Shown here: positions 52,530 through 63,322 of the stretch, in pieces
How the letters are laid out: each line of letters opens with the position of its first letter
Position numbering within the stretch: position 1 is the stretch's first letter
From: Hyphomicrobiales bacterium
GTDB lineage: Bacteria; Pseudomonadota; Alphaproteobacteria; Rhizobiales; RI-29
Direction: 5' to 3'
DNA length: 64,000 nucleotides
NCBI GenBank assembly: GCA_016125495.1
Contig: WGLQ01000027.1
Location: forward strand, 1-64,000
Notes under the pieces: generated by a model
The model's database searches: none
What the model saw: only the letters and a program-made list of their open reading frames with translations
Told to the model about the DNA's origin: nothing
Made by a program: the position numbers and the translations under genes

Positions 52530-54914
52530 ATGGCATCGAATGGCATCGGCAGCGCCGTCAAGCGCCGCGAGGACTTCCGGTTCCTGAAGGGCATCGGCCG
52601 CTACACCGACGACATCAACCTGCCCCGGCAGACCTACCTCCACATCATGCGCTCACCGGTCGCACACGCCACGATCGACTCGATCGACGTATCGGCGGCC
52701 CGTGGCGCACCGGGCGTGGTTGCCATCTTCACGCAGGCCGACATCGATGCTTCGGGGCCCGTCGGCGGCATCCCGTGCGGTTGGCTCGTCACCGGCAAGG
52801 ACGGCAAGCCGATGGTCGAGCCCAAGCACCCGATGCTGGCTTCCGGCAAGGTGCGCCACGTCGGCGACCCGATCGTCGTGATCATCGCCGAGAGCCTCGC
52901 CGCCGCCAAGGACGCGGCCGAACTGGTCGAAGTCGCGCTGACCGAACTACCGGCCGTGGTCGACATGCGCACCGCCGCCGCCGGTCCCGGCCGGGTCCAC
53001 GACGAGGCGCCCGACAACCTCTGCTTCGACTGGGAGCTGGGAGACAAGGCGGCCGTCGAGGCCGCGATCGCGGACGCCGCGCACGTCACCACGCTCGATC
53101 TGGTCAACCAGCGCCTCGTTGCCAACGCCATCGAGCCGCGCGCCGCCATCGGCCACTACGACATGGCGAGCGGCGAGTACACGCTCTACACGACCAGCCA
53201 GAACCCACACGTCATTCGCCTGTTGATGGGCGCCTTCGTGCTCGGCATCCCGGAGCACAAGCTGCGTGTGGTCGCCCCCGATGTCGGTGGTGGCTTCGGC
53301 TCCAAGATCTACCACTACGCCGAGGAAGCGCTCGTCACTTGGGCCTCCAAGCAGATCGGCCGGCCCATCAAGTGGGTCGCCGAGCGTTCCGAGAGCTTCG
53401 TTTCGGACGCCCAGGGCCGTGACCACGTGACCCGCGTCCAGCTCGCCCTCGACGCGAACGGCAGGTTCCTGGCTCTGAAGGCCGACACGCTCGCCAACAT
53501 GGGCGCCTATCTCTCGACCTTCGCACCCTGCATCCCGACCTGGCTGCACGGCACGCTGCTCGCCGGCCAGTATACGACGCCCGCCGTCTACACCAATGTG
53601 AAGGCGATCTTCACCAACACCGTGCCGGTCGATGCCTATCGCGGCGCCGGCCGTCCGGAGGCGACGTATCTCATCGAGCGCGTCATCAACAAAGCCGCCC
53701 AGGAGATGGGCATCGACCAGGCCGAACTGCGCCGGCGCAATTTCATCCAGCCGAACCAGTTCCCCTACCAGACGCCCGTCGCCCTCGTTTACGACACCGG
53801 AAATTACGACGCGAGCCTCGAGCAGGCACTCGCGCTCGCCGACTATGGCGGCTTCGAAGGGCGCCGCGCCGCGGCCCGGGGTCGCGGAAAACTGCGCGGC
53901 ATCGGTCTCTGCAGCTACATCGAGGCCTGCGGCATCGCGCCGTCGAGCCTCGTTGGCGCCCTCGGCGCCCGCGCCGGCCTCTATGAAGCCGCGACCGTGC
54001 GCGTCAACCCGACCGGCAGCGTCGCCGTCATGACCGGCTCGCACAGCCACGGCCAGGGCCACGAGACGACCTTCGCCCAGGTCGTCGCCGACCGCCTCGG
54101 GATCGACCTCGCGCAGGTCGACATCGTCCATGGCGACACCGGGAAAATCCCCTTCGGCATGGGCACCTACGGCTCGCGCTCACTCGCCGTCGGCGGCACC
54201 GCCATCGTCAACGCAGTCGACAAGATCATCCTCAAGGGCAAGCGCATCGCCGCCCACCTCCTCGAGGCCGACGTCGGCGACATCGTCTTCGAGAACGGCA
54301 ACTATCAGGTCGCCGGCACCGACCGTAAGAAGAGCTTCGGCGAGGTCGCGCTCGTCGCCTACGTGCCGCACAAGTACCCGATCGAGGAGATCGAACCGGG
54401 CCTCGAGGAGACCGCGTTCTACGATCCCAAGAACTTCACGTTCCCAGCCGGCACCTACGTCTGCGAGGTCGAGATCGACCCCAAGACGGGCTTCACCGAG
54501 ATCGTGCAATTCGTCGCCGCCGACGATTTCGGCAACATCGTCAACCCGATGATCGTCGAGGGCCAGGTTCACGGCGGCCTCGTGCAGGGCATCGGCCAGG
54601 CGCTGCTCGAGCACTGCGTCTACGACGAGGCGGGCCAGCTCAAATCCGGCTCCTACATGGACTACTGCATGCCGCGCGCCGACGACGTGCCGTCGTTCAA
54701 GGTCGCGACCACCTCGACGCCGTGCACGCACAATCCGCTCGGCGTCAAAGGGTGCGGCGAAGCTGGTGCCATCGGCTCGCCGCCCGCCGTCATCAACGCC
54801 ATCGTCGATGCGCTGAAGGAGTATGGTGTCGACCACATCGACATGCCCGCGACGCCAGAGAAGGTGTGGCGGGCAATCCAGAATGGCGCGCCTGCGCGCC
54901 GGGCCGCCGAGTAG
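52530..54914 (+). CDS. coxL: form II aerobic CO dehydrogenase-like large (molybdenum) subunit
   Basis: This 794-residue catalytic subunit binds molybdenum-cytosine-dinucleotide cofactor. The active-site loop reads AYRGAGR (residues 369-375), the form II (BMS-clade) signature, not the AYXCSFR of true CuMo CO dehydrogenase. GGGFGSK and the C-terminal [15 protein letters not shown] with the catalytic Glu are also present. Form II proteins oxidise CO in only some bacteria; others act on different carbonyl or heterocyclic substrates. It is cotranscribed with coxS (31-bp gap) and coxM (23-bp gap); accessory genes are 5-10 kb upstream. Confidence 0.93.
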   Translation: MASNGIGSAVKRREDFRFLKGIGRYTDDINLPRQTYLHIMRSPVAHATIDSIDVSAARGAPGVVAIFTQADIDASGPVGGIPCGWLVTGKDGKPMVEPKHPMLASGKVRHVGDPIVVIIAESLAAAKDAAELVEVALTELPAVVDMRTAAAGPGRVHDEAPDNLCFDWELGDKAAVEAAIADAAHVTTLDLVNQRLVANAIEPRAAIGHYDMASGEYTLYTTSQNPHVIRLLMGAFVLGIPEHKLRVVAPDVGGGFGSKIYHYAEEALVTWASKQIGRPIKWVAERSESFVSDAQGRDHVTRVQLALDANGRFLALKADTLANMGAYLSTFAPCIPTWLHGTLLAGQYTTPAVYTNVKAIFTNTVPVDAYRGAGRPEATYLIERVINKAAQEMGIDQAELRRRNFIQPNQFPYQTPVALVYDTGNYDASLEQALALADYGGFEGRRAAARGRGKLRGIGLCSYIEACGIAPSSLVGALGARAGLYEAATVRVNPTGSVAVMTGSHSHGQGHETTFAQVVADRLGIDLAQVDIVHGDTGKIPFGMGTYGSRSLAVGGTAIVNAVDKIILKGKRIAAHLLEADVGDIVFENGNYQVAGTDRKKSFGEVALVAYVPHKYPIEEIEPGLEETAFYDPKNFTFPAGTYVCEVEIDPKTGFTEIVQFVAADDFGNIVNPMIVEGQVHGGLVQGIGQALLEHCVYDEAGQLKSGSYMDYCMPRADDVPSFKVATTSTPCTHNPLGVKGCGEAGAIGSPPAVINAIVDALKEYGVDHIDMPATPEKVWRAIQNGAPARRAAE

Positions 54915-54937
54915 GCGAGCGAGAGAGGGAGCCTCAC

Positions 54938-55732
54938 ATGTATTCCTTCAATTACGTCCGCCCCGCCTCGGTCGCTGAGGCCGTCGCCGCGCTCGCCGAT
55001 CCGGACGCCCGTCCGATCGCCGGCGGCCACACATTGATCCCGACCCTCAAGATGCGTCTCGCCCGGCCCTCGACGCTGGTCGACATCTCGCGCATCCCCG
55101 AGCTCAAGGGCATCCACCGCGACGGTGGCGCGATCGGCATCGGCGCGGCGACGACCCACGCCGAGATCGCCCGCCATCCGGAGTTGCGCGCCAAGCTACC
55201 GGCGCTCGCGCGTCTCGCCGAAGGCATCGGCGATGCCCAGGTGCGCCACCGCGGCACCATCGGCGGCTCGCTCGCCAACAACGACCCGGCCGCCGATTAC
55301 CCGGCCGCCATGCTGGCGATCGGCGCCACCATCGTCACGAACCGGCGCAACATCCCGGCCGACCAGTACTTCACCGGACTCTTTTCGACCGCTCTCGAGC
55401 AGGGCGAGATGATCACCGGCATCGGCTTCCAGATCCCCGACCGCTCCGGCTACGCCAAGTTCGAGCAACGCGCCTCGCGCTACGCCCTGACGGGGGTCTT
55501 CGTTGCCAAGTCGTCCGGCGGTGTGCGCGTTGCGGTGACCGGGGCTGGCGAGAACGGCGTCTTCAGGTCACCGGAACTCGAAGCCGCGCTCGCCGCGAGC
55601 TTCACTCCCGCGGCCGCCGCCGGCGTCGCCCTCTCTGCGAACGGCCTCATGAGCGACATGCACGGATCGGCCGACTACCGCGCCGCGCTGATCGTCGCGA
55701 TGGCCGAACAGGCGGTCGCGAGCGCCAGCTGA
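54938..55732 (+). CDS. coxM: CO dehydrogenase-like medium subunit, FAD-binding
   Basis: This 264-residue subunit binds FAD and passes electrons to the respiratory chain. FAD motifs are IAGGHTLIPTLKMRLA and TIGGSLANNDPAADYPAA. It is short for a CoxM (about 265-290 usual) but complete. GAGGGAGCCTCAC precedes the ATG. It is the last gene of coxSLM and is followed by the convergent yacG gene 28 bp later. Confidence 0.93.
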   Translation: MYSFNYVRPASVAEAVAALADPDARPIAGGHTLIPTLKMRLARPSTLVDISRIPELKGIHRDGGAIGIGAATTHAEIARHPELRAKLPALARLAEGIGDAQVRHRGTIGGSLANNDPAADYPAAMLAIGATIVTNRRNIPADQYFTGLFSTALEQGEMITGIGFQIPDRSGYAKFEQRASRYALTGVFVAKSSGGVRVAVTGAGENGVFRSPELEAALAASFTPAAAAGVALSANGLMSDMHGSADYRAALIVAMAEQAVASAS

Positions 55733-55760
55733 GTTTGGTGACGGAGCGGCCGGCGGCGCG

Positions 55761-56030
55761 TCAGTCGTCGGCCCGGTCCGTCGGGCGCACACCGATCGCT
55801 GGAAATGACGCGCCATCGCCGGAGGCATCGTCCTGCGGCAAACTGAGGCCGTCCTCGTCCGCATCCGCCCCAGGCTCGACCGGGATCGCATAGACCCCGG
55901 TCAACCAGCGGCCGAGATCGACATCGGCGCAACGCTTCGAGCAGAATGGGCGGAACGCCTGGGTACCCGGCTTCTGGCAGATCGGGCAGCGACCAACACC
56001 TGGCCTACGGTCGTTCTCGCCGCCATTCAT
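55761..56030 (-). CDS. yacG: DNA gyrase inhibitor YacG (zinc-binding)
   Basis: This 89-residue protein binds zinc with four Cys (RCPICQKPG, then [14 protein letters not shown]) and inhibits DNA gyrase in E. coli. The C-terminal half is an acidic, probably disordered tail longer than in E. coli. It is downstream of maf by 30 bp in the usual alphaproteobacterial order infA-maf-yacG and convergent with coxM. Confidence 0.93.
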   Translation of the reverse strand: MNGGENDRRPGVGRCPICQKPGTQAFRPFCSKRCADVDLGRWLTGVYAIPVEPGADADEDGLSLPQDDASGDGASFPAIGVRPTDRADD

Positions 56031-56060
56031 GGCAGGCGTCCCTGCGACCGCCGCGACCGC

Positions 56061-56810
56061 TCAGCCAAGATCGCGCTCGCCATGCTTCAACCAATTGAAA
56101 TAAACGGGGAAACCCTCGCCGACCAGCATGCTGACGATATCCGTGACCGGCAGGCCGACGACATTCGTATAGGAGCCGACGAGCTTTTCCACGAACGCCC
56201 CGGCAATGCCCTGGATGGCATAGCCGCCAGCCTTGTCCCGCCACTCCCGCGAAGCGATGTAGCTGTCGATCTCCTGCGGCGTCAGGCGCTTGAAACGCAC
56301 CCGCGTCTCCACGATCCGCGAGCGCACCTTGTCGTCGGGCGTGATCAGATGGACGGCGGTGTAAACCCGATGCGAGCGGCCCGAAAGGAGCTGGAGTGCG
56401 GCAACCGCCTGTTCGACGAACTGCGGCTTCTGGAGCACCCGCCGTCCCACCGCCACCACCGTGTCGGCGGCGAGGACGAAGGCATCGGCCAGTTCCTTGT
56501 CGTCCTGGATCTGATCGCGCGCGACCTCGGCCTTGGCAGCCGCCAACCGCTTGACGAGGGAGCGCGGCGCCTCGCCCTTGCGGGCGGACTCGTCGATCGA
56601 GGCCGGCCTCAGGGCATCGGGTGCGATCCCGACCTGCGCCAGGAGTTGCATACGCCTCGGAGAAGCGCTGGCGAGCACGAGCTTTGGTCGCAGCTCAGCG
56701 CGCCGCCCGGTTTTCGCCGTGCGTGCCCGAAGCTTGCGAAGGCTCTCGGCCTGGCTGGCCGGGCCCGCCCTACTTGAACCGGTAAGTGATGCGGCCTTTG
56801 GTGAGATCAT
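56061..56810 (-). CDS. maf: Maf-like nucleoside triphosphate pyrophosphatase
   Basis: This protein (249 residues from ATG 56810) hydrolyses modified or canonical nucleoside triphosphates to monophosphates as a house-cleaning enzyme. Motifs: [18 protein letters not shown], the KA lysine helix, [10 protein letters not shown] and [25 protein letters not shown]. The start is uncertain: ATG 56810 lies inside the end of infA (41-bp overlap) and adds 44 residues before the conserved LASASPRR, whereas most Maf proteins start only a few residues before it. An alternative non-ATG start nearer 56680 is possible. Confidence 0.85.
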   Translation of the reverse strand: MISPKAASLTGSSRAGPASQAESLRKLRARTAKTGRRAELRPKLVLASASPRRMQLLAQVGIAPDALRPASIDESARKGEAPRSLVKRLAAAKAEVARDQIQDDKELADAFVLAADTVVAVGRRVLQKPQFVEQAVAALQLLSGRSHRVYTAVHLITPDDKVRSRIVETRVRFKRLTPQEIDSYIASREWRDKAGGYAIQGIAGAFVEKLVGSYTNVVGLPVTDIVSMLVGEGFPVYFNWLKHGERDLG

Positions 56811-56988
56811 AGGGTGTCATTTCAACCAGGACTTTGTCACCGGTTAGGACTCGTATCCGATTCTTCCGCATCCGGCCCGCGGTATGCGCAATGATCTCGT
56901 GACCGTTCTCGAGCTTTACCCGGAACGTCGCATTCGGCAGCAATTCCACGACCTCGCCCGGAAACTCGAGCAGCTCTTCTTTCGCCAT
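56770..56988 (-). CDS. infA: translation initiation factor IF-1
   Basis: This 72-residue OB-fold protein binds the ribosomal A site during initiation. It matches bacterial IF-1 throughout ([42 protein letters not shown] and GRITYRFK at the end). It is in the conserved order with the phosphatase upstream and maf downstream. Its 3' end overlaps the proposed maf start. Confidence 0.97.
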   Translation of the reverse strand: MAKEELLEFPGEVVELLPNATFRVKLENGHEIIAHTAGRMRKNRIRVLTGDKVLVEMTPYDLTKGRITYRFK

Positions 56989-57079
56989 TGGTCCTCTCAG
57001 TCAGGCAGGCGTTTGCGCCGGAGAGTGATGGTGCCGGCGCGGCAAAGTCAAGTCGCGACAACGAGAAAGGGCGGCCCGA

Positions 57080-57556
57080 TCATCCGGGCGGCGCGCCGGG
57101 AATGACGAAGCGCCTCTTGATGCGCAGGAACAACCCGTCACGGCACGCCCGGTAGGCATCGAGCAGCTGGCTGCGGCTGCCCTGCGCAACCGTTGGATCG
57201 ATGGTCGGCCAGTACTCGACATCGACCGCCATCGTGCGGGTCAGCTCCAGGGCCTTGTGGTGAGCTTCGGGCGAAAGTGTGACGACGAGATCGAAGGAGG
57301 TGTCGTGGAGTTCGTCGATGGCGCGCGGCACATGACGGCTGAGGTCGATGCCGATTTCCTCCATCACCTCACCGACGAAGCCATCCGCTTCGCCAGCCCG
57401 CACCCCGGCCGACATCACGTAGATCCGCCGCCCGGCGAGATGACCGAGGATGGCCGCCGCCATCGGCGAGCGAACGGTATTCATGGTGCACGCGAACAGC
57501 ACCGCGCCCGGCAGCGAACCGGCCGAACCGCCCACCTCGGCGCCGGGCGCAGCCAT
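57080..57556 (-). CDS. low-molecular-weight protein-tyrosine-phosphatase / arsenate-reductase-like
   Basis: This 158-residue phosphatase has the P-loop CTMNTVRS (C-x5-R) near residue 22 and the general-acid Asp in WPTIDPTV. The fold is shared by tyrosine phosphatases and thioredoxin-linked arsenate reductases; the extra resolving Cys pair of the latter is not seen. The ATG at 57556 has AAGGGGTGAG upstream. The stop of the UPF0262 gene is just before it. It is followed by infA, the usual Rhizobiales neighbour. Confidence 0.85.
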   Translation of the reverse strand: MAAPGAEVGGSAGSLPGAVLFACTMNTVRSPMAAAILGHLAGRRIYVMSAGVRAGEADGFVGEVMEEIGIDLSRHVPRAIDELHDTSFDLVVTLSPEAHHKALELTRTMAVDVEYWPTIDPTVAQGSRSQLLDAYRACRDGLFLRIKRRFVIPGAPPG

Positions 57557-57557
57557 C

Positions 57558-58067
57558 TCACCCCTTCCAGTGCAATGCGCAGATGAGCGTGAAGATGCGC
57601 CGCGCAGTATTCTCGTCGAGCAAGATCTTGCTCTCGAGGCGGGTGCGCAGGAGTTGGCTGCCATCGTTGTGCAGCCCGCGCCGCCCCATGTCGATCGCCT
57701 CGATCCGGCTCGGTGGCGCGGTCCGGATCGCCTCGAAGTAGCTTTCGCAGATCAGGAAGTAGTCCTTCACGATGCGCCGAAATGGGTTCAGCGAGAGCGC
57801 ATGCACGATGACGGGAGCGCGCTCCTCGTCGCTCACGTCGAAGACGAGCCGGTCGTCCGACAGGCCGAGCAGGAGCCGATAGGGGCCGCGCTCGATCCCC
57901 TGCAGTCGGAAGGCGTTTGCGTCCAACAGATCGAGGATCGCGATCTCGCGCTCGTGCTCGATATCGCGGTTCTGGCGCGCGATCGATGCCGCATCGAGGA
58001 CGACCTCGATCAGGCGATCGCGCTCATCGAACATTGGCCCGTCGGGCGGCGCGGGAAAGCTGGTCAT
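57558..58067 (-). CDS. UPF0262 family protein
   Basis: This 169-residue protein is conserved across Alphaproteobacteria between hisD and the low-molecular-weight phosphatase gene; no biochemical function is known. Landmarks: DERDRLIEVVLD, FRRIVKDYFLICESYFEAI and the terminal RRIFTLICALHWKG. Its stop is directly before the phosphatase start, so both are probably one operon with hisD. Confidence 0.9.
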   Translation of the reverse strand: MTSFPAPPDGPMFDERDRLIEVVLDAASIARQNRDIEHEREIAILDLLDANAFRLQGIERGPYRLLLGLSDDRLVFDVSDEERAPVIVHALSLNPFRRIVKDYFLICESYFEAIRTAPPSRIEAIDMGRRGLHNDGSQLLRTRLESKILLDENTARRIFTLICALHWKG

Positions 58068-58159
58068 GTTCGAGCCTTATGGCATTGCCCGGCGGCTGGC
58101 CAGTGGACCATTGTGAGGAAGTGTGGAGGCCGCAGCGATCACACCCGCACCGTTCGTCC

Positions 58160-59467
58160 TCATTGCGAGCCCCCGTCACGTTCCAGCCGATAGAGCACGG
58201 AGCGCGCATGGCCCTCGAGCCCTTCGGCCCGTGCCAGGGTGACGGCGGCCGGGCCGAGGACCGCGAGGCTTTTCGCATCGAGCTCGAGCAGCGCCGTTCG
58301 CTTCATGAAATCGAGGACACCGAGCCCGGAGGAAAAGCGTGCGCTGCGCGCTGTCGGCAGCACGTGGTTCGTTCCGCCGACGTAGTCTCCGATCACCTCC
58401 GGGGTCTCGTGACCGAGGAAGATCGCGCCGGCATTGCGAATGCACGCCGCGAGCGCCTGCGGCCGAGCGAGCGCCAATTCGAGGTGTTCCGGGGCGATCC
58501 GATCGGCGAGTGCCGGCGCCTGCTCGAGGCTCTCGAGCACGATGATGGCTCCGTTGTTCCGCCAGCTAGCGCTTGCGATCTCGGCCCGTGGCAGTGTTGC
58601 GAGCTGGGCCTCGACCTCCTTGGCGACGCGTTCGGCGAGCGCGCGATCATCCGTCATCAGGATCGATTGGGCGTCTGCGTCGTGCTCGGCCTGCGCAAGG
58701 AGATCGGCCGCCAGGATGCGAGCATCTGCCCCGCCGTCGGCGATCACCAGCACCTCGGAGGGGCCGGCGATCATGTCGATGCCGACCTTGCCGAAAACCT
58801 GACGCTTTGCCTCGGCGACGTAGGCGTTGCCCGGCCCGACGATTTTGGCGACGGGCGCGATCGTCCGGGTTCCATAGGCGAGCGCGGCGACCGCCTGGGC
58901 CCCACCGACACGATAGATCTCATCGACGCCCGCAATTCGCGCGGCCAGCAGAACCAGCGGATTGACCACCCCGTCCGGCGTCGGCACGACCATCGCGAGA
59001 CGCTCGACGCCGGCGACCTTGGCCGGCACCGCATTCATCAGCACCGAACTCGGATAGCTCGCGGTGCCGCCCGGAACATAGAGGCCGGCGGCTTCGATGG
59101 CCGTCCAGCGCTGGCCGAGCTCGACTTCGAGGGCATCGGAGTGGTGGAGATCGACCGGCAGCTGGCGCTCGTGATGGGCGCGGATGCGCTCGTGCGCGAC
59201 CTCCAGCGCCTCGCGCGTTTGGCGCTCGACCCGCGAGATCGCGCCATCCACTTCGCCGGGTCCGATCGCCAAGCCGTCGCGCGAAAGATCGACCCGATCG
59301 AAACGCTCGCTCAGGTCGAACAGCGCCGCATCGCCGCGCCGGCGAACATCCGCGACGATCGCACGAACCGCCTCGGCCACGTCGCTCGAACTCTCGCGCT
59401 TGGCGTCCAGCAATTCACCGAAACGCGCTTCGAAATCCGGCATCCCGGCATCGAGGAATCGGACCAT
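58160..59467 (-). CDS. hisD: histidinol dehydrogenase
   Basis: This 435-residue zinc enzyme catalyses the last two oxidations of histidine biosynthesis. Recognisable features: the IAGPSEVLVIADGGADARILAADLLAQAEHDADAQS core with zinc and His residues split over 250-290, and GGTNHVLPT. Length is that of the E. coli and Brucella enzymes. It follows DUF2948 by 33 bp and precedes UPF0262 by 92 bp in the conserved block. Confidence 0.95.
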   Translation of the reverse strand: MVRFLDAGMPDFEARFGELLDAKRESSSDVAEAVRAIVADVRRRGDAALFDLSERFDRVDLSRDGLAIGPGEVDGAISRVERQTREALEVAHERIRAHHERQLPVDLHHSDALEVELGQRWTAIEAAGLYVPGGTASYPSSVLMNAVPAKVAGVERLAMVVPTPDGVVNPLVLLAARIAGVDEIYRVGGAQAVAALAYGTRTIAPVAKIVGPGNAYVAEAKRQVFGKVGIDMIAGPSEVLVIADGGADARILAADLLAQAEHDADAQSILMTDDRALAERVAKEVEAQLATLPRAEIASASWRNNGAIIVLESLEQAPALADRIAPEHLELALARPQALAACIRNAGAIFLGHETPEVIGDYVGGTNHVLPTARSARFSSGLGVLDFMKRTALLELDAKSLAVLGPAAVTLARAEGLEGHARSVLYRLERDGGSQ

Positions 59468-59500
59468 GTTTTCCCCTCCGACCGGTTGCGTTCGGTCGCA

Positions 59501-60046
59501 TCACCGCTGGCCTTCGCCGCCGCCCGGGCGTGGTTCGCCGGGCATCTCGGCATCCTCAGCCATTTCATCCGCCACGCCGGCCGCCACCGGCTCGCGCCCC
59601 GAGACGATCTCGTGCCGTGGCTTGCTCTTGGTGCGCCAGACCGGCCCGAGGTCCCTGAGTTCGGCCTCGATGCACTCGACGGCGAGACGGATCGAGCCGC
59701 CGCCGGCGAACACCAGCGTCACATGCCCGCCCGGCGCGACTCCCGCCTCGAAATGGATCGCCAGCAGGGCCAGCACGAGGTTCGGCTTGTCGAGCGGCAT
59801 GTTGCGCACCTGCGCGCCGAGGACGCGTTCGATCCTGAGGGCCGAACGCCTCCGCTCGTATCGCTCCCCTTCGCCGTCCGGAACCGTCAGCGCCCGCTGC
59901 CAGTCGAACCGGTTGGCGATCGCCGCAAAGCGCTTCTGGCGCGGCCGATAGGCGATGTCCTCGATGCGCAGAACGGCATCCTGCAGGTGCGCGGAGATCA
60001 CCTGCAGGTCAGCCTCGTCCATGGCTTGCAGTTTCAGACCGGCCAT
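59501..60046 (-). CDS. DUF2948 family protein
   Basis: This 181-residue protein is found between murA and hisD in many Alphaproteobacteria and has no known function. Conserved stretches: AYRPRQKRFAAIANRFDW and SIRLAVECIEAELRDLG. The C-terminal 40 residues are a low-complexity tail. It is probably cotranscribed with hisD. Confidence 0.88.
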   Translation of the reverse strand: MAGLKLQAMDEADLQVISAHLQDAVLRIEDIAYRPRQKRFAAIANRFDWQRALTVPDGEGERYERRRSALRIERVLGAQVRNMPLDKPNLVLALLAIHFEAGVAPGGHVTLVFAGGGSIRLAVECIEAELRDLGPVWRTKSKPRHEIVSGREPVAAGVADEMAEDAEMPGEPRPGGGEGQR

Positions 60047-60171
60047 CGCTGTCGTCCGCCGCTGGTTGGCATTATCCCATTGAGCACAAAGCCGCGCCCG
60101 TCGACCGCTTCAGATAGCGGCCACGGCGCGGCGATGCAATGGAATGCTGCACCGCAGCGAGCGCGCCGATC

Positions 60172-61461
60172 TCAGCTGCTCACGCGCTCGATGTCCGCCC
60201 CACATCGGCTGAGCTTTTCCTCGAGGCGCTCGAATCCGCGGTCGAGATGATAGACCCGGTTGAGCGTCGTTTGCCCTTCGGCAACGAGCGCGGCGATCAC
60301 CAGCGACACCGACGCCCTAAGATCGGTCGCCATCACCGGCGCGCCCGTCAGTTGGCGCACCCCGCGAATGGTCGCCACATCTCCGCTCAGCGTGATCTGC
60401 GCCCCGAGCCGAACCAGCTCCTGCACGTGCATGAAACGGTTCTCGAAAATCGTCTCGCGGATGGTGCTGGTGCCCTCGGCCTTGAGCATGAGGGCCATGA
60501 GCTGCGCCTGGAGATCGGTCGGAAAGCCCGGGAAGGGTTGCGTTTCGACGGTAACCGGGCGCAGCGGCGACGCGCCACGTCGTACACGGATACCATCCGC
60601 CGTCTCGCTGATCTCGACCCCGGCCTCGCGCAGCACGTCGATCGCCGACTGCAGAAGCGAGGCCTGCGTGCCCGACAACAGCACATCGCCGCCCGTCGCC
60701 GCGACCGCCATGGCGAACGTGCCCGTCTCGATCCGGTCGGGCAGGACGGTGTGCCGTGCGCCTTCGAGGCGATCGACGCCCTCGATCGTGAGCGTCGATG
60801 TTCCGATGCCCTCGATCCTGGCCCCCATGCGCGCAAGGCAGGTCGCCACGTCACCGATTTCCGGCTCGCGGGCGGCGTTCTCGATGACCGTTTCACCGCG
60901 CGCGAGCACCGCCGCCATGAGCACGTTGTGCGTCGCCCCGACCGAGACCTTGGGAAAGGTGATTCGATTGCCGACGAGCCCCTTGGGCGCCCGTGCGATG
61001 ACGTAGCCGGCGTCGATGTCGATCTCGGCCCCCAGCGCCTTGAGGCCCATGAGGTGCAAGTCGACCGGACGCGTTCCGATCGCGCAGCCGCCCGGCATCG
61101 AGACGCGCGCCTGCCGGCAGCGGGCGATGAGCGGCCCGAGCACCCAGAAGCTCGCCCGCATCCGCGAGACCATCTCGTAGGGCGCGGTGGTATCGACGAT
61201 GTCGCGGGCCGTGAGATGGAACGTCTCACCGATATGCATGGCCGGTCCCGGTCGCTTGCCATCGACCGAGAGATCCACCCCGTGGTTCCGCAGGATGCGC
61301 GCCAGCAAGTTGACGTCCGCGAGGTTGGGAACGTTCTTGAGGGTGAGCGTTTCGGGCGTCAACAGGCTCGCGATCATCAGCGGCAGGGCAGCATTCTTGG
61401 CGCCGGAAATGGCGATCTCGCCGTTGAGGGCGTTGCCACCCCTGATCAGGATACGATCCAT
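60172..61461 (-). CDS. murA: UDP-N-acetylglucosamine 1-carboxyvinyltransferase
   Basis: This 429-residue enolpyruvyl transferase makes the first committed precursor of peptidoglycan. Catalytic Lys22 is in SGAKNAALP and the fosfomycin-target Cys126 in [15 protein letters not shown], so it should be fosfomycin-sensitive in principle. Length matches the family. It is upstream of DUF2948 by 125 bp and separated from the tRNA-Thr region by a small hypothetical gene. Confidence 0.96.
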   Translation of the reverse strand: MDRILIRGGNALNGEIAISGAKNAALPLMIASLLTPETLTLKNVPNLADVNLLARILRNHGVDLSVDGKRPGPAMHIGETFHLTARDIVDTTAPYEMVSRMRASFWVLGPLIARCRQARVSMPGGCAIGTRPVDLHLMGLKALGAEIDIDAGYVIARAPKGLVGNRITFPKVSVGATHNVLMAAVLARGETVIENAAREPEIGDVATCLARMGARIEGIGTSTLTIEGVDRLEGARHTVLPDRIETGTFAMAVAATGGDVLLSGTQASLLQSAIDVLREAGVEISETADGIRVRRGASPLRPVTVETQPFPGFPTDLQAQLMALMLKAEGTSTIRETIFENRFMHVQELVRLGAQITLSGDVATIRGVRQLTGAPVMATDLRASVSLVIAALVAEGQTTLNRVYHLDRGFERLEEKLSRCGADIERVSS

Positions 61462-61785
61462 GGCTGTTCAGATCCGTCCTCATGCGCCCGAAGGCGGTTG
61501 ATCGATGCCCGACTGGTCCGCTCGATGTCGACCGATGATCCCCGTCGCGGACACCGAACGCCGGAAACTCACGAACGCCCCGCAGGAAGGCCACGAACCG
61601 GCGGTCGATCGGCGTAGGCGACCCTCGGTCGGACGCACGCACGAACGTAACGGGCCATCCGCAAGTCTGACCCGGCCGCCCGAACCCATCCAGCTCCGTT
61701 ACCCGCCGGGCCGCATGACCGGCCACCCTTAACCGACTCGCGTTCCCGAGACGAGCCCGAAGCGGCAGTCGGCCTCGGCGGTGGA
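61462..61785. other. 324-bp gap upstream of murA
   Basis: No protein or RNA gene is recognised. It must carry the murA promoter, but no convincing -35/-10 pair was chosen. Short open frames here have no family likeness. Confidence 0.5.
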
Positions 61786-61998
61786 TCACTCCGGGTTCGC
61801 CTGCCCCCCCTCGAGGCTTACGCCCTTGGCTTCGCCATCTCCGCCCGTATCACCCGTGATCGGGCGATCCGAGGGTTCCGTCGAGGCGACTTGCCCAGCA
61901 GCGCTGGACCGCGCCCGCGCCTGTGCCTTCCGGCGTTGCAGATTGGAGCGCAATGCGTCCGCCAAACGCCTGTCCCGCACGGCGCGACTTTCACCCAT
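61786..61998 (-). CDS. small basic hypothetical protein near murA
   Basis: This 70-residue protein begins MGESRAVRDRRLADALRSN and continues with a short LQRRKAQARARS segment. Small basic proteins with this LRxNLxRRKAQAR pattern are recalled from the murA region of other Rhizobiales. No domain of known function is seen; the C-terminus is Gly/Glu-rich and probably disordered. The ATG at 61998 follows GGGGGGAGCTGTGC. The longer frame to 62307 runs over the tRNA gene and is not real. Confidence 0.6.
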   Translation of the reverse strand: MGESRAVRDRRLADALRSNLQRRKAQARARSSAAGQVASTEPSDRPITGDTGGDGEAKGVSLEGGQANPE

Positions 61999-62250
61999 GC
62001 ACAGCTCCCCCCCGTGTCGCCTCGCCAACGTTACCGACGCCACCCGGGAACGACAAGCGCCGGGGACCGACGCGCTTGCTTCGACGCAACCATTGTGGCA
62101 CCGTCCGCCCGCCTCGCAGAACCACGATGGGCAGGGCGCCCGGTGGGGCGGCGGTGCACGGGGCCGGTCGTCGTCGACAGGCCAGCGGTCGTCACCGGCT
62201 TTCGCCCGGCCGGCCAACCGACCGGATCGGCGCGGGGTCCGGCGGTGAGC

Positions 62251-62325
<75 letters not shown>

Positions 62326-62614
62326 TTGAACCTCCTCGAATCTGGACGCTCGAATCCCGTCACGTCCGGCGCTTGCCGCCGCGCGCGCGGTCGTCGACTT
62401 CCGCTCGTTTCAGCTGAATTGCGACGACAGGGCCACTGATCGTGCGCCCGCCACAGCGCAAGGAATCGCCCGTTGCCCGCCCCGGTCGCTTGCCGCCGGG
62501 CATGGTCATCACACGCCCAAGAACCTGCATTCTTCTGCATTCTTGCTGAAAGGCCGAAAAATATGCAGAATGCCAGCGCGCCGGGTGCAGCAAGCAGAGC
62601 GGAGCGGGAGTAGC

Positions 62615-63322
62615 GTGCACGATCTCACGGAAGCCATGCGCCTTGCCGTCACCCTGGTGGCGACGGGCGACAGCGATGTGCTGGAAATCGTGCTGCTGTC
62701 GTTGCGCGTCAGCCTGACCGCGACCCTCATTGCGTGCCTCATCGGATTTGCGCTCGGTGCGCTCCTTGCCACCACGCGGTTCACGGGACGGGGCGCCCTT
62801 CTGGTGCTGGTCAATTCCCTCATGGGCCTGCCGCCTGTCGTCGTCGGCCTCCTCGTCTACCTCCACCTCTCGCGGGCCGGCCCGCTCGGCTTTCTCGGCC
62901 TCCTCTATACGCCAACCGCCATGATCATCGCCCAGACGATCCTGATCACCCCGATCGTCGCCGCCCTCTCGCGCCAGGTCCTCGAGGACCTCGAAGGCGA
63001 GTATGCCGAGCTGCTGCGCTCCCTTTGCCTCGGCTGGCCGACACGCATGGGCGTCCTGGTGTGGGATGCGCGCTTTTCACTGCTGACGGTCGCGCTCGCC
63101 GGCTTCGGCCGCGCCATTGCCGAGGTCGGCGCCGTCATGATCGTCGGTGGCAACATCGACCACCTGACCCGTGTGATGACCACCGCCATCGCGCTCGAAA
63201 CATCGAAGGGTGATCTCGCCCTGGCTCTCGCCCTCGGGATGGTGCTCTTGGCCATCGCCATCTCGGTCAATGCGCTCGTCATGAGCCTGCGAACGACCGC
63301 CGCTCGGCAGGCCAATGCGTGA
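62615..63322 (+). CDS. ABC transporter permease, tungstate/molybdate type (TupB-like)
   Basis: This 235-residue permease has five to six membrane helices and the EAA-loop segment EYAELLRSLCLGWPTRMG. Its size and sequence (GLPPVVVGLLVYLHLSR and AEVGAVMIVGGNI) match TupB-like permeases that import tungstate or molybdate. The GTG at 62615 has GGGAG upstream; ATG 62636 is an alternative. The ATPase gene overlaps its 3' end. The binding protein (TupA) is not visible in the window. Confidence 0.85.
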   Translation: MHDLTEAMRLAVTLVATGDSDVLEIVLLSLRVSLTATLIACLIGFALGALLATTRFTGRGALLVLVNSLMGLPPVVVGLLVYLHLSRAGPLGFLGLLYTPTAMIIAQTILITPIVAALSRQVLEDLEGEYAELLRSLCLGWPTRMGVLVWDARFSLLTVALAGFGRAIAEVGAVMIVGGNIDHLTRVMTTAIALETSKGDLALALALGMVLLAIAISVNALVMSLRTTAARQANA

